NCBI RefSeq assembly: GCF_030160295.1
Contig: NZ_BSOB01000018.1
Coordinates: 446 to 64,445, forward strand
Direction: 5' to 3'
DNA length: 64,000 nt
Origin: Dyella acidisoli
GTDB lineage: Bacteria; Pseudomonadota; Gammaproteobacteria; Xanthomonadales; Rhodanobacteraceae
The position numbers were made by a program, and so were the translations under genes. Each line of letters begins with the position of its first letter. Positions within the stretch are counted from its first letter, which is position 1. Below, in pieces: positions 17,217-25,891 of this stretch. The notes under the pieces were generated by a model. That model had not been told where the DNA came from. It searched no databases and saw nothing but the letters and a program-made list of their open reading frames with translations.

Positions 17217-19247
17217 ATGGCCCACCGCTCCTACCTGCCCGCCCTCGCCGCCGCCCTGTTTCTTGCCGGCTGCGCAAGCCAACCGCATCCGGCGGAACAG
17301 CCTCGCACCCAGCCACTGCCGGACGGCCTGCGTGCCGACGTGGCCGTGCTGGAAACCACCGACCTGCATTCCAACATCCTCAGCTACGACTACTACAAGC
17401 AGAAAGCCGACCCGACGCTGGGCTTCGAGCGCACCGTCACCCTGATCCGCAAGGCGCGCGAGCAATTCACCAACAGCCTGCTGTTCGATGCCGGCGACAC
17501 CATCCAGGGCAGCGTGCTGGCCGATTATCAGGCCCAGGTACACAAGGTGGATTGCAGCGAAGAGCTGGCGATCTACAAGGCGATGGATGCCGTGGGCTAT
17601 GACGGCGGCACACTCGGCAACCACGAATTCAACTACGGCTTGCCCTTTCTCTCGCAAGTAACCGGCACGCCGATGAACGTGGACGGTGGCGCCGCACAAC
17701 GCTGCGCCGGTCCGCACTATCCGCTGGTGCTGGCAAACGTGTACAGCACGCGCGACGGCAAACCGATCGTCCAGCCGTGGACGGTCGTGACGCGCCAGAT
17801 GGCTGCGTTCACGCCCGATGGCAGCAAGATCAGTGTGCCGCTGAAGATCGCCATCATCGGCTTCACACCACCACCGATCATGCAGTGGGACAAGCAACAT
17901 CTCGAAGGCAAGGTCACCGTCACCGGCGTGGTGGAAGCGGCGCAGAAATATCTGCCGGAGATCCAGGCCCAGCATCCGGATCTGGTCATCGCGATTCTGC
18001 ACGGTGGCATGAACACATCGCCGTATACCCCGGATATGGAAAATGGCGGCTGGCACCTCGCTGGCGTGCCCGGCATCGACGTGCTGCTGATGGGCCACGA
18101 GCACACGGATTTCCCCGGCCCGCGTTTCGAGCACATGCAGGACGTGGATGACGAACACGGTTTTGTGCGCGGCGTGCCGGCGGTGATGGGCGGCTTCTTC
18201 GGCAAGGATCTCGGCGTGATCCGGCTTGCGCTGGTGCGCCAGCAAAATCATTGGGCGATCGACAAGAACAAAACCTTCAGCCAGGTGTGGCCGATCTGTC
18301 CGCCGATGCTGATCAAGGGCAAGCCTACCGTTACGCCTTCGAACTGTGTGCCGGCCGATCCACAGGTTTCGCTGGTGGTGGGCAAAGTGCAGCAATCGGC
18401 GATTGATTACGTAAACACGCCGATCGGCCAAAACACCGTGCGCATGAGCAGCTATTTCGCCGACGAGGGTGACATGAGTGCACTCGCGCCAGTGAATGCG
18501 GCGCAGATCGATGACGCGAAGCGTGAACTCCTTACCTCACACCCCGAATTGGCGAACACACCGGTGCTTGCGGCAGCTGCCGCGTTCCGCAACGGTTTCG
18601 GCGGTTCGGACGATTACACCGATGTGCAAGCAGGCCCGCTCACGTTGCGCAATGCTGCAGACCTTTACTTCTATCCGAACACGTTGTCGGCGGTGAAGAT
18701 CGACAGCGCAACGCTCAAGGCGTGGCTGGAAAAATCCGCCGAGCGCTTCAATCGCATCGATCCGAATGCAGACGGCGAGCAGCAGCTGATCAACGCGAAA
18801 TATCCGGGCTTCAATTTCGATCAGATCCAAGGCGGCATCAGCTATCTCATCGATGTTTCCAAGCCGGTTGGACAGCGCATCGAAAAGCTGCGCTATCAGG
18901 GCAAGCCGGTGCAACCATCACAGACGTTCGTGGTAGTGACGAACAACTATCGCGCCAGCGGCGGCGGACGTTTTCCAGGATTGGATGGCAGCAACATCGT
19001 GCTGGCTTCGCCAGATGGTACGCGTGAGATTCTTGCGGACTGGCTGAAGGCGCATCCGACGCTTAGCGCCGATGATTTGCCGCGTGCCTCTTGGCATTTT
19101 GCACGGCTGAAGACGCGCGGGGCAGTGGTGTTTACGTCCGCGAGCGACAAGCAGGCCGTGGCGGAAGCGGATGGATTGCGCGATGTTCGCCAGCTTCGTG
19201 ACAACGGCGATGGGACGGCCGTTTACGCAATCGATCTCTCGCATTAG
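17217..19247 (+). CDS. cpdB: CpdB-like 2',3'-cyclic-nucleotide phosphodiesterase/3'-nucleotidase lipoprotein
   Basis: 676 residues. A lipoprotein signal (AALFLAGC) is followed by a metallophosphatase domain (about 40-330) with TTDLHSN, FDAGDTIQG, LGNHEFNYG, ILHGGMN and MGHEHTD metal-site motifs, then a 5'-nucleotidase C-terminal domain (about 370-600, GGSDDYTDV and RASGGGRFPG). It salvages nucleotides in the periplasm. E. coli CpdB is soluble, whereas this one appears lipid-anchored. Two starts are possible, 17190 and 17217; neither has a strong ribosome site, and both leave the signal intact. Confidence 0.85.
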   Translation: MAHRSYLPALAAALFLAGCASQPHPAEQPRTQPLPDGLRADVAVLETTDLHSNILSYDYYKQKADPTLGFERTVTLIRKAREQFTNSLLFDAGDTIQGSVLADYQAQVHKVDCSEELAIYKAMDAVGYDGGTLGNHEFNYGLPFLSQVTGTPMNVDGGAAQRCAGPHYPLVLANVYSTRDGKPIVQPWTVVTRQMAAFTPDGSKISVPLKIAIIGFTPPPIMQWDKQHLEGKVTVTGVVEAAQKYLPEIQAQHPDLVIAILHGGMNTSPYTPDMENGGWHLAGVPGIDVLLMGHEHTDFPGPRFEHMQDVDDEHGFVRGVPAVMGGFFGKDLGVIRLALVRQQNHWAIDKNKTFSQVWPICPPMLIKGKPTVTPSNCVPADPQVSLVVGKVQQSAIDYVNTPIGQNTVRMSSYFADEGDMSALAPVNAAQIDDAKRELLTSHPELANTPVLAAAAAFRNGFGGSDDYTDVQAGPLTLRNAADLYFYPNTLSAVKIDSATLKAWLEKSAERFNRIDPNADGEQQLINAKYPGFNFDQIQGGISYLIDVSKPVGQRIEKLRYQGKPVQPSQTFVVVTNNYRASGGGRFPGLDGSNIVLASPDGTREILADWLKAHPTLSADDLPRASWHFARLKTRGAVVFTSASDKQAVAEADGLRDVRQLRDNGDGTAVYAIDLSH

Positions 19248-19257
19248 TCGCTTTACT

Positions 19258-19295
19258 CCCTCTCCCATCCTTAATCAAAGATGGGGGGAGAGGGG
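19258..19295. repeat. CCCTCTCCCATC/GATGGGG hairpin, partial copy of the 12084 element
   Basis: CCCTCTCCCATC, the loop CTTAATCAAA and GATGGGGGGAGAGGG repeat the element at 12084-12121 almost exactly. It lies 10 nt after the cpdB-like stop, so it may also act as its transcript end. Confidence 0.75.
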
Positions 19296-19377
19296 ACTAC
19301 ATCGCGTGGGGCGATGACACAGTTTCTCCTGAAACTTTTCCCACTTGACCTCATGCAATAGTTTCATTAGGCAACAG

Positions 19378-19407
19378 TTGACAGCCGCTGCAGCGCACAA
19401 CTATTGT
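19378..19407 (+). promoter_or_regulatory. Probable sigma-70 promoter of the threonine operon
   Basis: A perfect -35 hexamer TTGACA (19378-19383) is followed after 18 nt by TATTGT (19402-19407). Initiation would be expected near 19414, immediately before the leader ATG at 19415, which implies a leaderless leader-peptide transcript. A weaker TTGACC at 19345 could give a longer RNA. Confidence 0.45.
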
Positions 19408-19414
19408 CGAGCCC

Positions 19415-19567
19415 ATGTCGCACGCATCCACGCCAGCACGCATCGAATTCGCACCGGTCATTACCGGTCGTATTGGCGCTGCAGCGACAACAATTATCGC
19501 CACGATTATTACCTCCACTACCGGAACCGGAACGACTGGGTCTGGGGTGGTGTCTGTGCGCGAATAG
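19415..19567 (+). CDS. thrL: Threonine operon leader peptide
   Basis: A 50-residue open frame with 11 Thr and 7 Ile. The core from residue 25 on reads TTIIATIITSTTGTGTT: nine Thr and four Ile in 17 residues. Such Thr/Ile clusters are the hallmark of thr attenuators, where scarcity of charged tRNA-Thr or tRNA-Ile stalls the ribosome. It stands directly before homoserine dehydrogenase, thrB and thrC. No Shine-Dalgarno is visible before its ATG, consistent with a leaderless start. Confidence 0.9.
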   Translation: MSHASTPARIEFAPVITGRIGAAATTIIATIITSTTGTGTTGSGVVSVRE

Positions 19568-19585
19568 TCTTCACACGCAAACGGT

Positions 19586-19605
19586 CCCGCCCTCGACGAG
19601 GCGGG
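19586..19605 (+). promoter_or_regulatory. Leader hairpin 1 of the thr operon
   Basis: CCCGC / GCGGG enclosing CTC-GAC-GAG with one bulged C, 18 nt after the leader stop. No T-run follows, so it is not a standard terminator. Its 3' arm (GAGGC) could alternatively pair with GCCTC in the next hairpin. Confidence 0.5.
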
Positions 19606-19635
19606 CCGGCACTCCCGAACCGCCAGCGAGTAAGG

Positions 19636-19652
19636 GGCCTCTACCGGAGGCC
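19636..19652 (+). promoter_or_regulatory. Hairpin sequestering the homoserine dehydrogenase ribosome site
   Basis: GGCCTC-TACCG-GAGGCC forms a perfect 6-bp stem that buries GGAGG, the ribosome site 5-6 nt before the ATG at 19656. This suggests translational rather than, or in addition to, transcriptional attenuation. Confidence 0.65.
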
Positions 19653-19655
19653 GTC

Positions 19656-20798
19656 ATGGAAAGCTGTGCATCACTCATCGCCGAACATCCCCATCGTCTG
19701 CCTCCCCTGCAGGCCGCCGTTTCACGACGACGAACGCTCGCTGTCGGCCTCATCGGTCCGGGCCGGGTCGGCAGTGTGCTGTTGGCGCAATTGCGTGCTG
19801 CGCAGGAACGTCTGCTGCGCGAAGCAGGATTGGAATTAAAACTCTGCGGCGTGGCCGCCAGTCGCCGCATGTGGCTGGATTGCGACGATCCGGAACTCAA
19901 TGCGCAGCATGACGCCCAGACGTGGCGCCCTACCGATCTTGATCAATTCGCCGCGCACGTTCGTGCCGATGGCACGCGCCACGCCATGCTGATCGACTGC
20001 AGCGCGAACGATATGGTGGCTTCGCAGTATCCCTACTGGCTCGCCTCCGGTGTGCACGTGGTAACGCCGAACAAACTCGCCAGCAGCGGCCCGCTTTCGC
20101 GCTGGCAATCGATTCGCGCAGCAAGCCAGCATGGTGGCCGTTTCCGTTACGAAGCCACGGTCTGCGCCGGCCTTCCGGTGGTGCAGACACTGCGCGATCT
20201 CCTCGACACGGGCGATCAACTGCTTTCGGTGGAAGGCATGTTCTCCGGCACGCTCGCCTGGCTGTGCTGCCATTACGATGGCAAACGTCCCTTCTCCGCA
20301 CTGGTGCGCGAAGCGCATGCGCTGGGTTATACGGAACCCGATCCGCGCGACGATCTTTCCGGGATGGACGTGGCGCGCAAGCTGGTGATCCTCGCGCGCG
20401 AAGCCGGCTGGCCGATGTCCTTGCATGATGTGACGGTAGAAAGCCTGGTGCCGCCCGAACTAGCCGAGGTGCCACTGGAGGAATTCATGGCGCGGCTGGA
20501 CGAAATGGACGCGCCGATGGCTGCGCGCATTGCCGAGGCTCATGCCGGTCAGGGCGTGCTGCGCCATGTCGCCAGCCTCGACCGCAACGGCCGCGCGCAG
20601 GTCGGTTTGCAGGTGCTGCCAGGCACTCACCCGTTCGCGCACACGCGGCTTACGGATAACATCGTGCAATTCCGCACACAGCGTTACCGCGATAATCCGC
20701 TGCTGGTGCAAGGTCCTGGGGCCGGTCCGGAAGTCACGGCGGCCGGGATTTTTGCCGATCTGCTGCGCATTGCCGAATCGCTGGAGGTGCGCGCATGA
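19656..20798 (+). CDS. hom: Homoserine dehydrogenase (ThrA C-terminal domain type, no aspartokinase)
   Basis: 380 residues. Reduces aspartate semialdehyde to homoserine. It aligns by eye with the dehydrogenase half of E. coli ThrA: nucleotide-binding [32 protein letters not shown]-type site as [10 protein letters not shown], the hallmark [20 protein letters not shown] and [18 protein letters not shown]. The aspartokinase and ACT domains are absent; upstream lies only the leader region. Start ATG 19656 follows GGAGG; the frame runs further up but overlaps the leader. ATGA overlap with thrB. Confidence 0.92.
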   Translation: MESCASLIAEHPHRLPPLQAAVSRRRTLAVGLIGPGRVGSVLLAQLRAAQERLLREAGLELKLCGVAASRRMWLDCDDPELNAQHDAQTWRPTDLDQFAAHVRADGTRHAMLIDCSANDMVASQYPYWLASGVHVVTPNKLASSGPLSRWQSIRAASQHGGRFRYEATVCAGLPVVQTLRDLLDTGDQLLSVEGMFSGTLAWLCCHYDGKRPFSALVREAHALGYTEPDPRDDLSGMDVARKLVILAREAGWPMSLHDVTVESLVPPELAEVPLEEFMARLDEMDAPMAARIAEAHAGQGVLRHVASLDRNGRAQVGLQVLPGTHPFAHTRLTDNIVQFRTQRYRDNPLLVQGPGAGPEVTAAGIFADLLRIAESLEVRA

Positions 20799-21784
20799 AC
20801 GCTCCTTTTGCCGTGAAACCCGCCATGCCCGTGCAACGTCTGCAAGCTGCCTCCGCTACCGCCTTTGCCAGCGTCGGCAACGTAGGCGTGGGGTTCGACA
20901 TCCTTGGGCATTGCATCGCCGGTGCAGGCGACCGCGCCGATGTGCGCCGGATCGATGCGCCGGTCGTACGCATTGCGAGCATCGACGGCTGCGTGGAAGT
21001 GCTTCCCACCGACGCTGCGCAGAACACGGCAGGCGCCGCACTCATGGCGTTGCGCAAAGCGCTCGGCCTGCAACACGGCTTCGAGATTTCGCTGCACAAA
21101 GGCATCGCGCTGGGCTCGGGCATGGGTGGTTCAGCCGCTTCGTGCGTGGCTGCGCTGGTCGCGGCAAACGCGCTGCTGGAACGGCCGCTGTCGCGCGAAT
21201 CGCTGTATGGCTTTGCGGTAGAAGGTGAAGCGGTTGCCAGCGGCGGACGCCATGGCGATAACGTAGGCCCCATGTTGCTGGGTGGCCTGGTGCTCGCTAC
21301 GCGTGATCGCCTGGTACGCCTTCCCGTGCCGGCAAGCTGGCACTGTGCACTGGTGCATCCGCACGTGGTGTTGGAAACGCGCAAGGCGCGCGCGGCGCTG
21401 GCCGGCGATTACGCGCTTGGCGAATTCGTGGCGCAGTCGGCCAATCTTGCACTGGTGCTGGCGGGTTGTTTCAACGGCGATGCGGAGCTGGTGCGCGAGG
21501 GTTTGAACGACGTGTTGGTTGAACCGCGCCGTGCACCGCTGGTACCGAATTTTTCGCGCGTAAAACAGGCGGCGATGGATCACAAGGCGCTGGGTGCCAG
21601 CATTTCAGGCGCTGGGCCAAGCGTGTTCGGCTGGTTCGAACATCGCGCTGGAGCCGAAGCTGCCGCCGAAGCCATGCGGCACGCATTTGCAGAAGTTGGG
21701 CTGGATAGCGATACCTTCGTTTCGCCGGTCGACGGACCCGCCGCAACGCTTGTTCCTTCGACCGACGCAGGTGCGAACGCATGA
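20795..21784 (+). CDS. thrB: Homoserine kinase
   Basis: 329 residues of the GHMP kinase family; phosphorylates homoserine with ATP. Visible: [18 protein letters not shown] near the N-terminus, the phosphate-binding loop [19 protein letters not shown], and the C-terminal [13 protein letters not shown]. The ATG overlaps the stop of the dehydrogenase gene, and its own stop overlaps thrC, giving a tightly coupled three-gene operon. The usual length for the family is about 310 residues. Confidence 0.96.
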   Translation: MNAPFAVKPAMPVQRLQAASATAFASVGNVGVGFDILGHCIAGAGDRADVRRIDAPVVRIASIDGCVEVLPTDAAQNTAGAALMALRKALGLQHGFEISLHKGIALGSGMGGSAASCVAALVAANALLERPLSRESLYGFAVEGEAVASGGRHGDNVGPMLLGGLVLATRDRLVRLPVPASWHCALVHPHVVLETRKARAALAGDYALGEFVAQSANLALVLAGCFNGDAELVREGLNDVLVEPRRAPLVPNFSRVKQAAMDHKALGASISGAGPSVFGWFEHRAGAEAAAEAMRHAFAEVGLDSDTFVSPVDGPAATLVPSTDAGANA

Positions 21785-23118
21785 GTGCAAGCTTGCATTA
21801 TCTGAGCACGCGCGGCACCAGCCCGGTTGCCACACTAAGCGAAGCCATCGCTGCGGGTCTTGCCCCAGATGGTGGCCTGTACGTGCCGGATCATCTTCCG
21901 AAGCTTAGCGTCGGCGATTTCAAACCGGACGGCAGCCTTGACGAAACGGCCTCGATGCTGCTTGCGCCTTTCTTCGCCGGTGATGCACTGGAAGCCGAAT
22001 TGCCCGCAATCTGCGCGGAGGCGCTTACGTTTCCAACGCCGTTGCGGGCGCTGCCGCAGCATCCGAAAACGTCAGTGCTCGAACTCTTTCATGGGCCAAC
22101 AGCGGCGTTCAAAGATGTCGGCGCACGCTTTCTAGCAGCTTGTCTGCGCCGCCTGCGTGGCGATAGCGCCGCACCACTGACCATCCTGGTGGCGACCTCT
22201 GGCGACACGGGCGCAGCCGTCGGCGCTGCGTTCCATCATCAACCTGGCGTCGAGGTGGTGATCCTTTATCCGGATGGTCGCGTGTCACCGCGACAAGCGC
22301 ATCAGCTGGGCTGTTTCGGCGACAACGTGCAGGCACTACGCGTACAAGGTCGTTTTGACGACTGTCAGCGCATGGTGAAAGCCGCGTTGAACGACACGGC
22401 CCTGCAAGCCCAATCACCTCTTTCTTCCGCCAACAGCATCAGCCTTGGCCGCCTGCTGCCGCAAATGAGCTACTACGCGCACGCTGCAGTGGCGTGGTGG
22501 CATGCGCATCATGAGCCGCTTAACCTGATCGTCCCCACCGGCAACCTCGGCAATGCACTAGCGGCGGCGTGGGTGCGAGCGATGGGTCTGCCGCTTGGAA
22601 AAATCCGCCTTGCGTGCAATGCCAACGCCACGTTGCCGGATTTCTTTGCTGGAAGCGACTACGCACCGCGTGAAGCGGTAGCGACGTTAGCCAATGCTAT
22701 GGATGTGGGTGCTCCCAGCAATTTCGAGCGTCTGCGTTGGACGTTCCCGCAAGCAGATGTGTTGCGCGAGCAACTGCAAGCGCAGAGCGTGGACGATCGA
22801 ACGATCTCCGACACCATCGCCTTGCACGCACGCGAGCACAGTGAAGTGTTCTGCCCGCACACAGCCACGGCAATCCATGTGTTGGATCAGTTGCGTGCCG
22901 CGGGTGATAGCTCACCGTGGGCCGTGGTTGCTACGGCGCATCCCGCGAAGTTCGAGAGTGTGGTTGAGCCGTTGATCGGCAAGTCCGTGGAAGTGCCACC
23001 CGCATTGGCAGCCATGTTGCAACGGCCGGCTTCTGCAGAGCCGATGGTGGCTAGAGACGAAGCATTACGCGAATGGCTATTGGAAGAAGCCGCGCGGCAC
23101 GTAGATGCCGCCCCCTGA
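21781..23118 (+). CDS. thrC: Threonine synthase
   Basis: 445 residues, PLP-dependent fold-type II enzyme converting O-phosphohomoserine to threonine. The PLP Lys is in [27 protein letters not shown] binds the phosphate and [12 protein letters not shown] the cofactor. The N-terminal STRG...[15 protein letters not shown] is typical of the short bacterial branch. Last gene of the operon; a dispersed inverted repeat follows 13 nt after the stop. Confidence 0.96.
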   Translation: MSASLHYLSTRGTSPVATLSEAIAAGLAPDGGLYVPDHLPKLSVGDFKPDGSLDETASMLLAPFFAGDALEAELPAICAEALTFPTPLRALPQHPKTSVLELFHGPTAAFKDVGARFLAACLRRLRGDSAAPLTILVATSGDTGAAVGAAFHHQPGVEVVILYPDGRVSPRQAHQLGCFGDNVQALRVQGRFDDCQRMVKAALNDTALQAQSPLSSANSISLGRLLPQMSYYAHAAVAWWHAHHEPLNLIVPTGNLGNALAAAWVRAMGLPLGKIRLACNANATLPDFFAGSDYAPREAVATLANAMDVGAPSNFERLRWTFPQADVLREQLQAQSVDDRTISDTIALHAREHSEVFCPHTATAIHVLDQLRAAGDSSPWAVVATAHPAKFESVVEPLIGKSVEVPPALAAMLQRPASAEPMVARDEALREWLLEEAARHVDAAP

Positions 23119-23131
23119 AGTCATCCTCACA

Positions 23132-23216
23132 GCCGTCATTCCCGCGAAAGCGGGAATCCATTTTGCCATGGTGCAAAAAAGCAGAGATGGATTCCCGCTT
23201 TCGCGGGAATGACGGC
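23132..23216. repeat. ATTCCCGC/GCGGGAAT inverted-repeat element, copy 2
   Basis: Same 29-bp inverted arms as copy 1 (23132-23160 and 23188-23216), with a different centre. It lies between the convergent thrC and GH1 genes and may serve as a bidirectional transcript barrier. Confidence 0.9.
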
Positions 23217-23232
23217 TATGAGGAACTATCGA

Positions 23233-24585
23233 CTAACTGCCAAGCGCCTCACCATTCGTCTCAATCACCTTCGCATAAAACTTCGCCGACGCCTTCGGCG
23301 TCCGCTTCAAGCTCGCGTAATCCACGTGATACAAACCGAAGCGTTTGGCAAAACCCAGTGACCATTCCAGGTTGTCCAGCAGCGACCACGCGTAATAGCC
23401 CTTGAGATTCACGCCCGCCTCGATGCACTGATGCAGCGCGCGCAGATGTTTACGCAAATAGGCGATACGCAGCGGATCTTCCACCACATTGCCCTCTGCC
23501 ACCGGCGGATCATAGAAGGCCGCTCCATTCTCGGTGATGTACAGCGGCAGATCGCCATAACGATCCTTGAACCACATCAAGGTGTCCACCAGCCCCTGCT
23601 CGTAGACCTCCCAATCGGTTTCGGTGTGCGTGGCGTTCGCCTGGCGCACGCGTGTGGCATGGCAGGGATAGCCGTCATCATCATGCTTCACCACCGAACG
23701 GGTGTAATAGTTGATGCCAACGAAATCCACGGGTTGCTTGGTGAGCTGGAAATCCTCGGCCGGGAAATCGGGCCATGCATCGCCGAAAATCTCCTTCAGT
23801 TCCGGCGGATAGGAGCCGAGCAAGGCGGGATTGGCGAACTGCTCGTTCATATAAGCGTGCGCACGGCGCGCGGCGGCAACGTCTGCGCGACTCTGCGAAG
23901 CCGGATACTTCGGTTCGATATTGAACACCACGCCGATCTGATGACGACCCATCGCGCGATAGACCTGGATGGCCGCACCGCTTGCCCGCATCAGGTTGTG
24001 CGCCACGATCGGCGCCTCGTATTTGCTGCGATGCCCCGGCGCAAGCGCGCCATGCAGGTAACCGCCATCGGTGACCACCCACGGTTCGTTGATGGTGGAC
24101 CAGCGCTTCACCCGATCATCCAGCGCATCGAACATCACCTGCGCATACTCGGCGAACCAATGTGCGACATCGCGGTTCAACCAGCCGCCGCGATCATCGA
24201 GCGCAGCGGGCAAGTCCCAATGAAACAGCGTGGCGTTAGGCTCGATGCCGTTCGCAAGCAGTTCGTCGACCAGGCGCGAATAGAAATCCAGGCCTTTCTG
24301 ATTCACGCGGCCGGTGCCCTCCGGCAACACGCGCGCCCAGGCAATACTGAAGCGGTAGCTCTGCAAACCCAATGCGCGCATCAGTTGCACGTCGTCCTTG
24401 TAGCGACGGTAATGATCACAAGCCACATCGCCATGATCACCGTTTGCCATCATGCCGGGCGTGTGCGCGAAGCGCTGCCAGATGCTGGGGCCCGCGCCAT
24501 CGGCCAACGGCGAACCTTCGATCTGGTAAGCCGAGGTGGCAGCGCCCCACACGAAACCGACCGGGAAGCGATAGCTACGGGTCAT
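23233..24585 (-). CDS. Beta-glucosidase, GH1
   Basis: 450 residues. TIM-barrel GH1 enzyme with both catalytic Glu motifs intact: TINEPWV (acid/base) and YITENGAAF (nucleophile); the N-terminus FPVGFVWGAATSAYQIEG is the family signature. No signal peptide, so cytoplasmic, splitting imported beta-gluco-oligosaccharides to glucose. The ATG at 24585 has GGAGAG 9 nt upstream; an earlier ATG at 24609 would place that ribosome site inside the gene. Divergent from the ABC ATPase, with a shared 89-bp promoter region. Confidence 0.95.
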   Translation of the reverse strand: MTRSYRFPVGFVWGAATSAYQIEGSPLADGAGPSIWQRFAHTPGMMANGDHGDVACDHYRRYKDDVQLMRALGLQSYRFSIAWARVLPEGTGRVNQKGLDFYSRLVDELLANGIEPNATLFHWDLPAALDDRGGWLNRDVAHWFAEYAQVMFDALDDRVKRWSTINEPWVVTDGGYLHGALAPGHRSKYEAPIVAHNLMRASGAAIQVYRAMGRHQIGVVFNIEPKYPASQSRADVAAARRAHAYMNEQFANPALLGSYPPELKEIFGDAWPDFPAEDFQLTKQPVDFVGINYYTRSVVKHDDDGYPCHATRVRQANATHTETDWEVYEQGLVDTLMWFKDRYGDLPLYITENGAAFYDPPVAEGNVVEDPLRIAYLRKHLRALHQCIEAGVNLKGYYAWSLLDNLEWSLGFAKRFGLYHVDYASLKRTPKASAKFYAKVIETNGEALGS

Positions 24586-24620
24586 GATGCGAAACTCTCC
24601 ATGCCGCAATGCGGCTTGAT

Positions 24621-24632
24621 GTAACCGATTAC
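24621..24632. promoter_or_regulatory. LacI-type operator candidate between GH1 and ABC ATPase
   Basis: GTAACCGATTAC is a CG-centred near-palindrome of the GTAA..CG..TTAC type used by LacI repressors. It is in the divergent promoter region, where one bound repressor could control both genes. The LacI gene at 34745 carries a related GTAAACGTTTTC at 34802. A 13-bp palindrome GCCGCAATGCGGC lies beside it (24603-24615). Confidence 0.45.
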
Positions 24633-24674
24633 GCGGTGAGAATAACCCATTGCTACGGAACGGACTGCATTTCG

Positions 24675-25766
24675 ATGGCGACAGTTAGTCTTGAGCAGGT
24701 GCGCAAGGTCTATCCCAACGGCCATGTCGGCGTCGAGGAGGCGAGTTTCACCATCAAGGACGGCGAGCTGCTGGTGCTGGTTGGTCCTTCTGGCTGTGGC
24801 AAGACCACTCTGCTCAGGATGATTGCCGGCCTGGAATCGATTTCCTCCGGCACGCTGCGCATCGGTGAGCGTGTGGTCAACGACGTTGCGCCCAAGGATC
24901 GGGATATCGCGATGGTGTTCCAGAATTACGCGCTGTATCCACACATGACGGTGGCGGAAAACCTTGGTTTCGGCCTGCATTTGCGCGGCAAACGCAAGGA
25001 GGAGATCGACCGCCGCGTGCGCGAAGCTGCGCGCGTGCTCGAACTGGAGCAACGCCTGGATGCAAGGCCGGCTGCGTTGTCCGGTGGCCAACGTCAGCGC
25101 GTAGCGCTGGGTCGTGCGCTGGTACGCGAACCGAAGGTGTTTCTGCTCGACGAACCGCTCTCCAATCTGGATGCCAAGCTGCGCCTTACGATGCGCGTGG
25201 AGATCGCGCGGCTGCATCGGCAACTCGGCACCACCACCGTCTACGTCACGCACGATCAGGTGGAAGCGATGACGCTCGGGGAGCGCATCGTGGTGCTCGA
25301 TGGCGGCAGGATTCAGCAGATCGATACGCCGATGAATTTGTATGCGCGGCCCGCCAATCTGTTCGTTGCCGCTTTTTTGGGTTCGCCGGCCATGAATCTG
25401 CTGCGTGGGCGGCTGCATCGGGAAAATGGCTGGCAGTTGATGCTGCCGAACGCCACGCTGCCACTCAGCTTGTTCCCCGGCCAAGGCGCGACCCTCGAAA
25501 CATGGAACGAATGCGAGATCGTGCTGGGTGTGCGCCCGGAAGATCTGCAACCGGCTGCGCCGCACGCTGCGGCGCTGGAAGCGCAGGTGGAGGTCATTGA
25601 GCCGGTTGGCAACGAGGTGTTTCTCAATCTGCGCTTCGGCGATCAGCGCATCGTTTCGCGCGTACCGCCGCAGCAGATGCCTGCGCCGAGCAGTTCGCTG
25701 CATCTGGGCTTTCATCCGGAGCGTTTGCATTTCTTCGATGCAGAAAGCGGCGCGCGCATTGAGTAA
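24675..25766 (+). CDS. Sugar ABC transporter ATP-binding protein (MalK/UgpC type)
   Basis: 363 residues. Walker A GPSGCGKTT, signature LSGGQRQRVALGRAL, Walker B VFLLDEP with D-loop SNLDAK, then a C-terminal TOBE/OB regulatory domain (about 240-363). It powers the two permeases encoded on the other strand at 25892-27588. ATG 24675 begins MATVSLEQVRKVYPNG, the usual start of the family; the frame is open 22 codons further up but without a ribosome site. It is unusual that the ATPase is split from its permeases by strand and pairs divergently with GH1. Confidence 0.93.
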   Translation: MATVSLEQVRKVYPNGHVGVEEASFTIKDGELLVLVGPSGCGKTTLLRMIAGLESISSGTLRIGERVVNDVAPKDRDIAMVFQNYALYPHMTVAENLGFGLHLRGKRKEEIDRRVREAARVLELEQRLDARPAALSGGQRQRVALGRALVREPKVFLLDEPLSNLDAKLRLTMRVEIARLHRQLGTTTVYVTHDQVEAMTLGERIVVLDGGRIQQIDTPMNLYARPANLFVAAFLGSPAMNLLRGRLHRENGWQLMLPNATLPLSLFPGQGATLETWNECEIVLGVRPEDLQPAAPHAAALEAQVEVIEPVGNEVFLNLRFGDQRIVSRVPPQQMPAPSSSLHLGFHPERLHFFDAESGARIE

Positions 25767-25777
25767 CACCATGATGT

Positions 25778-25857
25778 CGTCATTCCCGCGAAAGCGGGCA
25801 CGCGGGGAGAGCACATGGATGTGCTCTGCTCGCGTGCCCGCTTTCGCGGGAATGACG
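25778..25857. repeat. ATTCCCGC inverted-repeat element, variant copy 3
   Basis: Arms CGTCATTCCCGCGAAAGCGG and onward in inverted pair (25778-25804 and 25831-25857), but the inner part reads GGCACGCG instead of GGAATCCA, and the centre holds its own palindrome GAGCACAT-GG-ATGTGCTC. A compensated change in both arms indicates selection for or conversion of the hairpin. It lies between convergent genes. Confidence 0.87.
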
Positions 25858-25891
25858 GCTATGCCGGGGGTGAATGGCATCATCGCAAGCA

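Noticed and set aside
17196-18431. 411-codon minus-strand frame opposite the cpdB-like gene
   Set aside because: Antisense shadow; the opposite strand encodes all metallophosphatase motifs.
19586-19605. Standard thr attenuator terminator
   Set aside because: The stem is followed by GC-rich sequence without a T-run, so intrinsic termination there is not supported.
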